Source: Prosthecobacter sp. SYSU 5D2 (lineage in GTDB: Bacteria > Verrucomicrobiota > Verrucomicrobiia > Verrucomicrobiales > Verrucomicrobiaceae). From it: a stretch of DNA of 64,000 nucleotides. A model generated the notes under the pieces. It was not told the origin of the DNA. It ran no database searches and was given only the letters and a program-made list of their open reading frames with translations. Numbering within the stretch: position 1 is the stretch's first letter; each line of letters opens with the position of its first letter. Both the position numbers and the translations under genes were made by a program. The stretch spans positions 124,001 to 188,000 of the forward strand of contig NZ_JBBYXL010000008.1 in NCBI RefSeq assembly GCF_039655865.1, given 5' to 3'. Shown here in pieces: positions 9,081 to 18,501 of the stretch.

Positions 9081-10130
9081 ATGACCTCACTCCGCCTCCT
9101 TCTCCTCACCGCCCTGCTCCCTGGTTATGCCCTGGCGGACCGCATTCATCTGGTGGCTGGCGGCAAGCAGGAATCCGTCGGCATTGATGCCAAGGAAGCC
9201 GTGCTCAAGGAGCCCTTCGGCACCGAGTTTGACCCCGGCGGCCACATGTGGATCATCGAGATGGTCTCCGGCAACCGTCTGCTCCAGGTGGATGGCGGCG
9301 GCATCCTCACGCACGTGGCCGGCCAGTTGACGCCCGGCTACAGCGGCGATGGCGGCCCTGCCATCAAGGCCCAGTTCAACGGCCCGCATAACCTGGCCAT
9401 CCTGCCGGATGGAAAAGTCCTCATTGGCGATACCTGGAACGGCTGCGTGCGGGAAGTGGATGTGAAAGCCGGCCTGGTGAAGACCCTTGAAGGCTGGAAG
9501 GCGCCCAAGGGCAAGGAGCGCGGCAACGGCCCCTACTGCATCACCCTGGACTTCAAAGGTGAAAACCTCTACATCGCCAACCTGCGCCAGGTCCATCGTC
9601 TGGACCTCAAAACCGGCATGTCCAAAGTCATCGCAGGCAATGGTGAAAAAGGCGTACCGGAAGATGGTGCCGTCGCCACAGAAGCCCCGCTGGTGGACCC
9701 CCGCGCCGTCGCTGTGGACCGCCAGGGCAACGTGTACATCCTGGAGCGCAATGGCAATGCCCTGCGCGTCGTGGATCCAGCCGGCCGCATCCGCACCGTC
9801 GTCAATGCCAGCGGCAAAAAAGGCGGTACCGGTGACGGCGGCCCAGCGATCGAAGCCACCATGACCGGCCCCAAGCACCTGTGTGTGGACCAGGACGACA
9901 GCGTCATCATTGCCGATGCCGAAAGCCACCTCATCCGCCGTTACGTGCCCGCCACCGGCAAGATGGAGCGCATCGCCGGCACCGGCACCAAAGGCAGCTC
10001 CGGCGTCGGCGGTGACCCAAAACAGTGCCAGCTCGCCCGCCCTCACGGCGTGACCATCCATCCTCAATCGGGAGAACTGTACATCACCGACAGCTACAAC
10101 AACCGCGTGCTGAAAATCACGAAGGAGTAA
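9081..10130 (+). CDS. Exported NHL-repeat beta-propeller protein (second of tandem pair)
   Basis: A 349-residue paralogue of the upstream gene, with a signal peptide (MTSLRLLLLTALLPGYALA) and five to six NHL-type repeats (YSGDGGPAIKAQFNGPHNLA, TGDGGPAIEATMTGPKHL). The repeats are more diverged than in the first protein, and the first blade lacks the full GDGG motif. The C-terminus ends in a typical propeller-closing strand (LYITDSYNNRVLKI). It lies 36 bp behind the first gene on the same strand, so the two proteins may be made together and act on the same extracytoplasmic target. Function beyond binding is not visible. Downstream DNA holds a large inverted repeat. Confidence 0.84.
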   Translation: MTSLRLLLLTALLPGYALADRIHLVAGGKQESVGIDAKEAVLKEPFGTEFDPGGHMWIIEMVSGNRLLQVDGGGILTHVAGQLTPGYSGDGGPAIKAQFNGPHNLAILPDGKVLIGDTWNGCVREVDVKAGLVKTLEGWKAPKGKERGNGPYCITLDFKGENLYIANLRQVHRLDLKTGMSKVIAGNGEKGVPEDGAVATEAPLVDPRAVAVDRQGNVYILERNGNALRVVDPAGRIRTVVNASGKKGGTGDGGPAIEATMTGPKHLCVDQDDSVIIADAESHLIRRYVPATGKMERIAGTGTKGSSGVGGDPKQCQLARPHGVTIHPQSGELYITDSYNNRVLKITKE

Positions 10131-10159
10131 GCCCTGGAATTGCCGCTCTGCTCCATCCG

Positions 10160-10376
10160 TAGGCCGGATGTGTTCGGCGCGCTGCATCCCTCCGCCCCAC
10201 AATTCCCATCGCCGAATTATCCGGCTATTCTTTGAAGGTGCGGAGTCAAACAGCCATTCGTTTTTTGGCAAAACCGTCGCAAGGAGAAAAGGGCACCGCC
10301 GAAGAAAGCCGGATAGTTCTGCGAACGGCCTGTTTCAGGACCGCGACCTCACCCTGCGCAGAACACATCCAGCCTA
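10160..10376. repeat. 217-bp imperfect inverted-repeat element
   Basis: The 332-bp gap between the second NHL gene and the GDP-fucose synthase gene holds no convincing ORF. It does hold a long imperfect palindrome. The outer arms at 10160-10180 and 10356-10376 are inverted copies over about 21 bp with two mismatches. An inner pair, around 10213-10238 and 10293-10319, shares ATCCGGCT-centred sequence in inverted orientation, and a TTTTGGCAAAA-like self-complementary core sits near 10268. No transposase is present. It could be a MITE-like element or a structured transcript. The remaining 10377-10462 contains only a short CCTGT/ACAGG hairpin. Confidence 0.55.
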
Positions 10377-10462
10377 CTTGCCTCCCTCCTAGTCACCCAT
10401 TTTGTTAGACGGGATTTTTCTAAATCTTGTTAATCCTGTAAAAAACAGGCGCCCGCTTCCCG

Positions 10463-11398
10463 TCATTCCCCCCGCGTCTCACCTTTCTGAAAGTCCGCAT
10501 ACGCCGCCCGCAGGCCTGCTGCCAGCTCCACGCGCGGCTGCCAGCCCAGGCTCATGATGAGGCTGGAATCCAGCAGCTTGCGGGGCGTGCCGTCCGGCTT
10601 GTCCGGATCAAACCGCAGCTCGCCGGCATAGCCCGTTGCCTCCTTCACCGTCTGCGCCAGCGCGCCGATGCTGCATTCCTGGCCGCTGCCGATGTTCACC
10701 CAGTCGGGCGGGTTTTCCAGTTCTAACAGATGCAGGCAGGCGGCGGCGAGGTCATCCACATGCAGGAACTCACGCAAGGGAGTGCCCGTGCCCCAGACGG
10801 TGACCGCAGGGTCCTGCCGGACCTTGGCCTCATGAAAGCGGCGGATCAGGCCGGGAATGACATGGGAGTTCTCCGGGTGGTAGTTATCACCAGGGCCGTA
10901 AAGGTTGGTGGGCATGGCGGAATGAAACAGCACCCCATGCTGGCTGCGATAGTGCTGGCACAGCTTCAGTCCGGCGATCTTGGCCAGCGCATAGGCTTCA
11001 TTGGTGCTTTCCAGCGGGCCGGTCAGCAGACAGTCTTCCGGCATCGGTTGCGGGGCCAGGCGCGGATAGATGCAGGAGCTGCCCAGAAACAGCAGGCGTT
11101 TCACCCCGGCCTTGTAGGAGGCATGGATGACATTGGCGGCCATCATCAGATTGTCATAGATGAAGTCCGCCGGGTAGGTTTTGTTGGCGTGAATGCCACC
11201 CACCCTGGCTGCGGCCAGGATGACGGTATCAGGCCTGTTTTGGCCTAACCAACTTTCCACATCCGCCTGCCGGCACAGGTCCAGCTCCGCATGGGTGGCG
11301 GTGAGGATGTCCGCCCCGCCCATCTCCTGCAATGCGCGCACCAGGGCGCTGCCCACCATGCCGCGATGCCCGGCGATGTAGATGCGTGAAGTCGGCAT
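10463..11398 (-). CDS. fcl: GDP-L-fucose synthase
   Basis: A 311-residue short-chain dehydrogenase/epimerase. The NADP-binding loop is [10 protein letters not shown] (about 9-18), the catalytic Ser region is GSSCIYP, and YALAKIAG carries the Tyr-x-x-x-Lys pair. Fucose-synthase hallmarks follow ([11 protein letters not shown] and EFLHVDDLA). It performs the 3,5-epimerisation and 4-reduction of GDP-4-keto-6-deoxymannose to GDP-L-fucose in the cytoplasm. ATG at 11398 is chosen over an upstream TTG. The gene ends a four-gene minus-strand run of nucleotide-sugar enzymes and lies 23 bp after gmd, whose product it uses. Length matches E. coli Fcl (321) closely. Confidence 0.96.
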   Translation of the reverse strand: MPTSRIYIAGHRGMVGSALVRALQEMGGADILTATHAELDLCRQADVESWLGQNRPDTVILAAARVGGIHANKTYPADFIYDNLMMAANVIHASYKAGVKRLLFLGSSCIYPRLAPQPMPEDCLLTGPLESTNEAYALAKIAGLKLCQHYRSQHGVLFHSAMPTNLYGPGDNYHPENSHVIPGLIRRFHEAKVRQDPAVTVWGTGTPLREFLHVDDLAAACLHLLELENPPDWVNIGSGQECSIGALAQTVKEATGYAGELRFDPDKPDGTPRKLLDSSLIMSLGWQPRVELAAGLRAAYADFQKGETRGE

Positions 11399-11421
11399 AG
11401 GGTGTGTCAAATGAGGGGTGG

Positions 11422-12474
11422 TCAGGCCAGCAGGACTTTCTCCTTCTTCGCCAGCTCCCAGTCAGCCTCGGCCATGATCCTGACCAGTTCATGGAAGGTC
11501 ACCTTTGCCTCCCAGCCCAGTTCGCGGCGCGCTTTTTCAGGATTGCCGATCAGCAGTTCCACCTCCGCCGGGCGGTAGTAGTTCGGGTTCACCCTCACAC
11601 GCACGATGCCTTTTTCATCGCGGCCCACCTCATGCTCGCCTTCGCCTTCAAAGGTCAGCGGCAGGTCCACGGCGGCGAAGGTGTGCTCGCAAAATTCCCG
11701 CACCGTGTGTGTCTCGTTCGTCGCGCACACATAGTCTCCCGGCTGTTCCTGCTGCAGGATGCGCCACATCATTTCCGTGTATTCCGGCGCGTAGCCCCAG
11801 TCGCGCTGCGCACTCAGATTGCCCAGGGACACATCCTCCTGCAGCCCCTCGCGGATGCGCCCCGCCGCGCGGGTGATCTTGCGCGTGACAAAGGTCTCCC
11901 CACGGCGCGGGGATTCGTGGTTAAAGAGGATGCCGTTGCTGGCGTGCAGACCGTAAGATTCACGGTAGTTCACGACGATCCAGTAGCCATACAGCTTGGC
12001 CACGCCATACGGTGAGCGGGGATAGAAGGGAGTCTTCTCCGTCTGCGGCACCTCCTGCACCAGGCCGTAAAGCTCACTGGTGGAAGCCTGGTAAAACCGT
12101 GCCCGTTTTTCCAGCCCCACCTCTTTGATGGCATCCAGAAATCGCAGCGTGCCCAGCCCGTCCACCTCGGCCGTGTATTCCGGCACTTCAAAGGAGACCT
12201 TCACATGGCTCTGCGCCGCCAGGTTATAAATTTCGTTAGGCTCCGTCCGGTCCAGCAGGCGGTTCAGGTTGCTGGAGTCCGTCAGGTCCCCATGATGCAG
12301 AAACAACCGTTGATTGTAGATTTCCGGATCATTGAACAGATGCTCGATGCGCTGGGTGTTGAAATTCGATGCCCGGCGGATCATGCCATGAACGGTGTAG
12401 CCTTTGGCGAGGAGCTGCTCGGCAAGGTAGGAGCCGTCCTGGCCGGTGATACCGGTGATGAGTGCGGTGGGCAT
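11422..12474 (-). CDS. gmd: GDP-mannose 4,6-dehydratase
   Basis: A 350-residue extended SDR enzyme. It starts [16 protein letters not shown], the diagnostic Gmd nucleotide-binding loop, followed by [17 protein letters not shown]. The active site carries ASTSELYG and the Tyr-Lys pair in [12 protein letters not shown]. Late motifs [15 protein letters not shown] and [15 protein letters not shown] are characteristic. It converts GDP-D-mannose to GDP-4-keto-6-deoxy-D-mannose, the first step to GDP-L-fucose. ATG at 12474 directly precedes the glycine-rich loop; a longer reading begins in poorly conserved sequence. It sits 50 bp downstream of the UDP-glucose dehydrogenase gene and feeds the Fcl enzyme encoded next. 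Confidence 0.97.
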   Translation of the reverse strand: MPTALITGITGQDGSYLAEQLLAKGYTVHGMIRRASNFNTQRIEHLFNDPEIYNQRLFLHHGDLTDSSNLNRLLDRTEPNEIYNLAAQSHVKVSFEVPEYTAEVDGLGTLRFLDAIKEVGLEKRARFYQASTSELYGLVQEVPQTEKTPFYPRSPYGVAKLYGYWIVVNYRESYGLHASNGILFNHESPRRGETFVTRKITRAAGRIREGLQEDVSLGNLSAQRDWGYAPEYTEMMWRILQQEQPGDYVCATNETHTVREFCEHTFAAVDLPLTFEGEGEHEVGRDEKGIVRVRVNPNYYRPAEVELLIGNPEKARRELGWEAKVTFHELVRIMAEADWELAKKEKVLLA

Positions 12475-12524
12475 GGATGGAAGTCGAAGTGCGAGGCGGG
12501 GTGTTCTGCCACCCATCTTTACCG

Positions 12525-13889
12525 TTAAGGGACAGGTTTGCCAATGCTGTAAACTTTAAATCCAAGTGCCTCCAGCTTGCTGCGGTCCAGCACATTCCGT
12601 CCGTCAAAGATCCAGGCCGGCTTCAGCATGACCTGATAAATTTGGGCGAAGTCCAGCTCCTTGAAGGCATCCCACTCCGTCAGCACCAGCAGCGCATGCG
12701 CTCCCGTGGCCGCCTCGAGCGCCGTCGCGGCAAAGGTCACCCGCGCATCCCCCTCCTCCAGGGCCAGGTCCGTGCGGATCTGCGCGGGCTTGACCTTGGG
12801 ATCATGGATGGCCAGGTGCGCCCGCTCCTCCAGCAGGTCTTTGCAGACATAAATCGCGGCCGATTCGCGCGTGTCATTCGTGTCCTTCTTGAAGGCGAAA
12901 CCGAGGATCGCAATGCGCTTGCCCGTCACCGTATTGAACAGCGTGCGCACCACCCGCTCAGAGAAGCGGTGCTTCTGCCAGTCGTTCATGCGGATCACGT
13001 GGTCCCAATACGCGGCCACCTCCGGCAGGCCAAAGTGACCGCAGAGATACACCAGGTTCAGCACATCCTTTTGAAAGCAGGACCCGCCAAAGCCCACCGA
13101 CGCCTTCAGAAACTTAGGCCCGATGCGCGAGTCCGTGCCGATGGCGCGGGCCACCTCATCCACATCCGCACCCGTGGCCTCGCACAGCGCGGAGATGCTG
13201 TTGATGGAAGAAATGCGCTGCGCCAGAAAGGCATTGGCCACCAGCTTGGACAGCTCGGAGGACCACAAATTTGTCGTCAGGATGCGCTCACGCGGCACCC
13301 AGTGGGCATACACGCCTACCAGCGTCTCAATCGCAGCCTGCCCCTCGGGCGTCGTCTCGCCTCCGATGAGAATGCGATCCGGATTGCTCAGATCTGCCAC
13401 GGCAGTGCCTTCCGCCAGAAACTCCGGATTCGACAGCACCTGGTGCCGCAGCCCCTTGCCGTTGGAGGCCAGGATGCTGTGGATGGCCTCAGCCGTTTTC
13501 ACCGGGATGGTGCTCTTTTCCACAATGATCTTCGGCTCGTCCACCACCTCCGCAATGGTGCGTGCCACCGCCTCCACATAGCGCAAATCCGCCGCCTTGT
13601 CTGCGCCCACGCCGAAGGTCTTGGTCGGCGTGTTCACACTCACAAAGATGATGTCCGCCGCCCGGATTGCCTCTTCCACGCCTGTCGTGAAAAACAAGTT
13701 TCGTCCGCGCGCCTCGCGCACGATATCATCCAGCCCGGGTTCATAGACCGGCAGCTCGTCTGAATTCCACGCGGCAATGCGCGCCGCATTCAGATCCACG
13801 ACTTCGACCCGGATATCCGGGCACTTCGCCGCGATCATGGCCATCGTAGGACCTCCAACGTAACCGGCACCAATGCAGCAGATGTTCAT
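12525..13889 (-). CDS. ugd: UDP-glucose 6-dehydrogenase
   Basis: A 454-residue NAD-dependent enzyme that oxidises UDP-glucose twice to UDP-glucuronate. The N-terminal Rossmann loop is [12 protein letters not shown]. Catalytic-domain motifs include [28 protein letters not shown] and the active-site Cys in [10 protein letters not shown]. The C-terminal domain has [17 protein letters not shown]. Features such as [14 protein letters not shown] and the length resemble the animal/plant-type UGDH subgroup more than the shorter E. coli enzyme. ATG at 13889. Its product is the substrate of the decarboxylase encoded 66 bp upstream, so the order makes biochemical sense. Confidence 0.96.
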   Translation of the reverse strand: MNICCIGAGYVGGPTMAMIAAKCPDIRVEVVDLNAARIAAWNSDELPVYEPGLDDIVREARGRNLFFTTGVEEAIRAADIIFVSVNTPTKTFGVGADKAADLRYVEAVARTIAEVVDEPKIIVEKSTIPVKTAEAIHSILASNGKGLRHQVLSNPEFLAEGTAVADLSNPDRILIGGETTPEGQAAIETLVGVYAHWVPRERILTTNLWSSELSKLVANAFLAQRISSINSISALCEATGADVDEVARAIGTDSRIGPKFLKASVGFGGSCFQKDVLNLVYLCGHFGLPEVAAYWDHVIRMNDWQKHRFSERVVRTLFNTVTGKRIAILGFAFKKDTNDTRESAAIYVCKDLLEERAHLAIHDPKVKPAQIRTDLALEEGDARVTFAATALEAATGAHALLVLTEWDAFKELDFAQIYQVMLKPAWIFDGRNVLDRSKLEALGFKVYSIGKPVP

Positions 13890-13955
13890 GGGAAAAGTAG
13901 AAGCAGAAGGTGGGAAAGCTAAAAGCGGAAATCAGAAACGGATATCTGGATTGTT

Positions 13956-14888
<933 letters not shown>

Positions 14889-14945
14889 GCCGCTCGGTTA
14901 GCCGGGACCGGGGGCGGCGTCAAGGAACGGAATGCGGAAGGTAAA

Positions 14946-15095
14946 ATGACGAATGACGAATGACGAATGACGAATTGAGGTGGGGTGGGCAGATGTTCGG
15001 AATAAATAGGATTTCAATTTTGGATCTTCCTAGCTGTCATCCCATTTGCTTCGCCATTCTGCATTCGTCATTCTGCATTCGTCATTCGTCATTCC
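14946..15095. repeat. Heptamer tandem repeats in inverted arrangement
   Basis: Between the UXS gene and the acetylglutamate synthase gene, four consecutive ATGACGA units run at about 14946-14975. A ladder of ATTCNNN heptamers on the opposite sense (ATTCTGC, ATTCGTC, ATTCGTC, ATTCCTC) runs at about 15054-15095. The two blocks are inverted relative to each other around an AT-richer spacer of about 75 bp. The same ladder appears again at 16737-16760. No ORF is supported in the gap. The blocks could pair in RNA or single-stranded DNA. Confidence 0.7.
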
Positions 15096-15102
15096 TCCCC
15101 CC

Positions 15103-16515
15103 CTACCTCAGCGCCTTCTTCAGCACCTTGGAGTTCCGCCCGCTCCGGTCATATTTCTCCCGGCGTGGGCCGGGCAGTGATTCCGGCGTGGTGACTTGGA
15201 AGCCCATTTTTTCCTCAAAGAACCGGAAAGCCTGCGTGCTCAGCGCCACCAGGACATCGCAGCCACGCAGCCGGGCCACTTCTTCCGCATAGGCCACCAG
15301 TTTCTGGCCATGGCCCCGGTTTTTGTGGCTGCGCCGCACAAACAGGCAGGCCAGTTCCGCAATGTGCAGACCGTTTTCTTCATACCCGTGTACCGCCACG
15401 GAGCCGATGGGGTTGCCGTCCACATCCAGCACGTAAAAGTCCTGGATGCGCGACTGGATCTCCTCACGCGTGCGCGGCACCAGCGCGGAATCATCCATGG
15501 ACTGCTGCATCATGGAAAGCAGTGCCGGAATGTCCGCCGGGTTCGCCGGCCGGATCTGCTGGTAGTCATCCGCATGGATCATCGTACCCACACCTTCATT
15601 GCTGAAGAGCTCGGACAGCAGCGCTTCATCCTGGCTGCCATCCACGATGTGCACCCTGGGCACGCCTTCTTCACAGGCCAGAGCGGCATACCGCAGCTTG
15701 GAAAGCAGGTTGATGTCGTGGCGCGGATCCTTCCGCCGGTAGAGCTCCCGCGCATCCGCCACGGAAAGCTGGGCCAGCCGCGCTCCATCGGGCATGGTCA
15801 GACCGGCTTCGGACACAAAAATCACCTTGGCCGCCCGCAGGGCGATGGCCACCTCCACGGCCACGGCATCGGAATTCAGCCGCAGGCTCGTCCCCCGGCT
15901 GTCATAGCCCAGCGGCGGCAGGACGGGGATGATGTCCGCCTTCAGCAGCACCTGCAGGGTCTCTGTGTCCACCCGCTCGATCCGGCCTGTGAATTCCAGG
16001 TCAATGCCATCCATCACCCCTGCCGGATGTACCGCCAGCGCATTGGACACGGCCACCGGCATCTCCAGCGCCGTCAGGTCCGCCATCAGGGCGCTGGTCT
16101 GCCGCGTGATGGCATCCACCGCCACCTCCAGCGTGGCCGCATCCGTGCGGCCCATGCCGTCATCGCTGCTCAGGGTGACGCCTCTTTTCCCCGCCAGGTA
16201 GCGCAGCTGGGCGCGGGCACCGAAGATGAGCACCACCTCAATATTCAGAGATTGCAAAACGGCCACGTCCTGCAGCAGGCCGGCAAATCCCGGCTGATGC
16301 ATGAGCGCCCCGTCAATGGCAATCACGAAGACACGCTGCCGGAACTGCGGCACGTAACGAAGAACGCCGCGCAAGTCTTCAAAACGCGCGGCGGGTTTGG
16401 TGAGGTCGGTCTCTGGCACCGGACAGTTTCGCGCAAACCCGCTGCTGTGCAAGAGGTGACGGGGGCGGGCAGGCATTCTGCCAGGGAACAGTGACCGCTG
16501 CAGACTGCCATCCAT
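15103..16515 (-). CDS. argA: Amino-acid N-acetyltransferase (N-acetylglutamate synthase, ArgA type)
   Basis: A 470-residue fusion of an amino-acid-kinase-like domain and a GNAT acetyltransferase domain, the arrangement of ArgA. The kinase-like part (about 45-310) contains VFVIAIDGAL, FGARAQLRYLAGKRGV and LNSDAVAVEVAIAL, and probably binds arginine as feedback inhibitor. The GNAT part carries acetyl-CoA-binding HKNRGHGQKLV and ends in FRFFEEKMGF. It makes N-acetylglutamate for arginine synthesis. Two ATGs are possible (16515 and 16476); both leave a poorly conserved leader before ETDLTKPAARF, so the N-terminus is uncertain. No other arg gene is nearby. Confidence 0.9.
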   Translation of the reverse strand: MDGSLQRSLFPGRMPARPRHLLHSSGFARNCPVPETDLTKPAARFEDLRGVLRYVPQFRQRVFVIAIDGALMHQPGFAGLLQDVAVLQSLNIEVVLIFGARAQLRYLAGKRGVTLSSDDGMGRTDAATLEVAVDAITRQTSALMADLTALEMPVAVSNALAVHPAGVMDGIDLEFTGRIERVDTETLQVLLKADIIPVLPPLGYDSRGTSLRLNSDAVAVEVAIALRAAKVIFVSEAGLTMPDGARLAQLSVADARELYRRKDPRHDINLLSKLRYAALACEEGVPRVHIVDGSQDEALLSELFSNEGVGTMIHADDYQQIRPANPADIPALLSMMQQSMDDSALVPRTREEIQSRIQDFYVLDVDGNPIGSVAVHGYEENGLHIAELACLFVRRSHKNRGHGQKLVAYAEEVARLRGCDVLVALSTQAFRFFEEKMGFQVTTPESLPGPRREKYDRSGRNSKVLKKALR

Positions 16516-16561
16516 TCCGTCATTTCAATGCTGCCGAAAAAGTTTACATGGTATGTACTAT

Positions 16562-16579
16562 GCATTTACTCATAAATGC
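16562..16579. promoter_or_regulatory. Short perfect inverted repeat upstream of small membrane peptide gene
   Basis: A 7-bp arm GCATTTA and its complement TAAATGC flank a 4-base loop, 34 bp before the ATG of the 36-residue peptide at 16613. It lies in the AT-rich space between that gene and the divergent argA start. It could be a protein-binding site, but the size and single occurrence make this weak. Confidence 0.25.
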
Positions 16580-16612
16580 GGTATAACCGATCCGAAATTC
16601 AAAAATAAAATC

Positions 16613-16723
16613 ATGAATACGATTCCCACCCCTTCGAAAACCACCACCTCGGTGGCCACGGCGTTTCTTCTGGTAATCATCTTTCTCTTTCTCCTGGCTG
16701 GGGCGCTGCCCGCACCGATGTGA
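16613..16723 (+). CDS. 36-residue single-pass membrane peptide
   Basis: An ATG at 16613 opens a 36-codon frame closed by TGA at 16723. The peptide begins MNTIPTPSKTTTSVATA, a polar Thr/Ser-rich head. One strongly hydrophobic helix follows (FLLVIIFLFLLAGAL), then a short PAPM end. Head-plus-helix organisation is unlikely by chance, and the ATG sits 97 bp from the divergent argA start, in a space that otherwise has no gene. No clear Shine-Dalgarno is seen, but many genes in this window lack one. No family recognised. It converges on the YciI-type gene. Confidence 0.45.
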   Translation: MNTIPTPSKTTTSVATAFLLVIIFLFLLAGALPAPM

Positions 16724-16736
16724 GGCCCCTGCCTGA

Positions 16737-16760
16737 TCATTCGTCATTCTGTATTCTCTT
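16737..16760. repeat. Heptamer repeat ladder overlapping the YciI gene end
   Basis: The run ATTCGTC-ATTCTGT-ATTCTCT is the same ATTCNNN heptamer pattern as at 15054-15095. Here it forms the last codons and stop of the YciI-type gene on the minus strand. It holds three units and is weaker than the other blocks. Confidence 0.55.
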
Positions 16761-17183
16761 CTCCACCTCCCTCCTCAACCTCTCCTCCTGCTCCCGCAGC
16801 TCCTGCGCCATCTCCGGCCCAAAGTCCTCCATCTCATAAAACGGCCGCAGCTCCACCTCACAGTCCTCTCCCGGCATCGGCACCGGGCAGCGCTTCATCC
16901 ATTCCAGCGCTTCTTCCATGGACTTCACCTGCCAGATCCAAAAGCCCGCCACCAGTTCATTGGTCTGCGAAAACGGCCCAGCCATCACCGTCTGCTTCCC
17001 GCCTGAAAACCGCACCCGTTTTCCTTGGCGGCTCGGCTTCAGCCCATCCCCATCCAGCAGCACCCCCGCCGCCACCAGCTCCTCATTAAACCGGCCCATC
17101 TCCGCCATCAACTCCATCGACGGCAGGATACCGTCCTCCGAGTTCTTCGTTGCCTTGACCAAGACCATCACTTTCATCGCCAT
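16737..17183 (-). CDS. YciI/DGPF domain protein
   Basis: A 148-residue protein of the YCII-related (DGPF) family, with MKVMVLVKATKNSE at the start and a dimeric alpha+beta barrel core. GLKPSRQGKRVRFSGGKQ and VMAGPFSQTNELVAGFWIW are typical, as is MEEALEWMKRCPVP. The family is often linked to ECF sigma factors of the SigJ-like group, but none lies here. The Glu/Arg-rich tail ends RIQNDE, and those last codons are part of a heptamer repeat ladder, so the C-terminus may have been set by repeat insertion. An AAAGGG ribosome-binding site lies just upstream of the ATG at 17183. Confidence 0.85.
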   Translation of the reverse strand: MAMKVMVLVKATKNSEDGILPSMELMAEMGRFNEELVAAGVLLDGDGLKPSRQGKRVRFSGGKQTVMAGPFSQTNELVAGFWIWQVKSMEEALEWMKRCPVPMPGEDCEVELRPFYEMEDFGPEMAQELREQEERLRREVEKRIQNDE

Positions 17184-17342
17184 GTCCCTTTCTTTTTATG
17201 TTATAGTTTGTTAACCGCCTGGCAGAAGTCCCGCCGGTCACTCCCGTCAAAATCATGACGAACAAACTCGTCCCAAAAGGACACCCCGGATTTATTTCAT
17301 CAAAAAAAAACAACCCGTCCGGCCTAATACTTCCTCATCACA

Positions 17343-17651
17343 TCACCAAGCCAATGCCTCAGGAGCCGCATCAAAGGCAGCCTGGAGAGCAGGAATAGAC
17401 TGCCTCTGACGGATCATCTCCTTCCACACTGTACGTTGGTGCATGCTCTGAATGGCCTCCTGTCTTTTTTTCAGTTCACCAGTCTCAGCGGCAGCCCGCT
17501 TGAGATCAACGTACGATTGGAGAGTGGCCCAGGCCATCGTCAACGCATTGCTCCAGGCTTTCAGAAGAAGGTCCCGGTTCAGGCTCAGCAGCTCCCGCGT
17601 GTAGCTTGCCCTGCGGCTGGCTTTGGGTGGCAGTCCCAAAACAGGATTCAT
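17343..17651 (-). CDS. Hypothetical protein, 102 residues
   Basis: A 102-residue frame from ATG 17651 ([18 protein letters not shown]) with a helical, Arg/Lys/Gln-rich centre ([19 protein letters not shown]) and an Ala-rich end. No signal peptide, membrane helix or known domain is seen. The composition looks protein-like and no other gene competes for this strand. The frame extends further upstream to 17747, but that part looks less coding-like. It diverges from the fasciclin gene across 232 bp with no other feature I can support. Existence is moderately likely; function unknown. Confidence 0.45.
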   Translation of the reverse strand: MNPVLGLPPKASRRASYTRELLSLNRDLLLKAWSNALTMAWATLQSYVDLKRAAAETGELKKRQEAIQSMHQRTVWKEMIRQRQSIPALQAAFDAAPEALAW

Positions 17652-17883
17652 CCTGAAGGTGCCTTTCAGATCCAACCGGCAAGGTGACAAAATTTTCATC
17701 TTTTTTGTTATTCCAAAGCAGCACGAGAACCGATCGCGGGAACGCATTGTCGAATTTTTTGGATGCCCGGACGGGGCGAATATAAAAATTAAACAACGGC
17801 ACCCAGTGTCTGCCAGGGGCGTTCAACAAACCGAGGTCGCGATACACTGCACCTCTTATCAATATAACCATCCAACGATTCCT

Positions 17884-18366
17884 ATGAAACTGACATCCCT
17901 CTTCGCCACCTGCGCCCTGGCGCTCACCGCCTTCACCAGCCCTCTGTCTGCCGCAGACGACAAAACCATTGTCGGAGTGGCTGCCGGTGCAGGCCAGTTT
18001 AACACCCTCGTCGCTGCCGTGAAGGCTGCCGGTCTGGTGGAAACCCTGAGCGGCGAAGGCCCGTTCACCGTCTTCGCCCCAACGGACGAGGCTTTTGCCA
18101 AACTGCCAGAAGGCACGGTGGAAGGTCTTCTGAAGCCTGAGAACAAGGAAAAGCTCACCGCCATTTTGACCTACCACGTCGTCGCTGGAAAAGTGATGGC
18201 AGCGGATGTGAAGTCAGGCGATGTCAAAACCGTCAATGGCAAGGAAGCCACCATCAAAGTGGCCGATGGCAAGGTCACCATTGGCAGCGCCAATGTCGTG
18301 AAAACCGACATCTCCGCCAGCAATGGTGTGATTCATGTCATTGATAGCGTGCTGATTCCGGAATAA
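17884..18366 (+). CDS. Secreted fasciclin (FAS1) domain protein
   Basis: A 160-residue protein with a signal peptide ([24 protein letters not shown]) and a single FAS1 domain. Family motifs are present in order: [45 protein letters not shown] and [14 protein letters not shown]. Single-domain bacterial fasciclins are periplasmic or secreted and mediate adhesion or surface association. The ATG at 17884 was chosen for its signal peptide; a longer in-frame reading begins in the divergent gene's region. It stands alone, closed by a strong terminator 35 bp after the stop. Confidence 0.93.
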   Translation: MKLTSLFATCALALTAFTSPLSAADDKTIVGVAAGAGQFNTLVAAVKAAGLVETLSGEGPFTVFAPTDEAFAKLPEGTVEGLLKPENKEKLTAILTYHVVAGKVMAADVKSGDVKTVNGKEATIKVADGKVTIGSANVVKTDISASNGVIHVIDSVLIPE

Positions 18367-18400
18367 TCCCGGCGTCGAAAACAGCCGCTGAATTTTGAGT

Positions 18401-18432
18401 AACAGCCCGTGCCACCGCACGGGCTGTTTTTA
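18401..18432 (+). terminator. Rho-independent terminator after fasciclin gene
   Basis: A perfect 11-bp stem (ACAGCCCGTGC paired with GCACGGGCTGT) with a CACC loop, followed by a T run. It lies 35 bp after the fasciclin stop and insulates the DUF1501 gene behind it. Confidence 0.92.
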
Positions 18433-18501
18433 TAGGTGCATACCGTCTTCACCAGGGCGGAAGAAACAACCCAGGGCTACGATTCGTATAATAAAGGTCC
18501 C

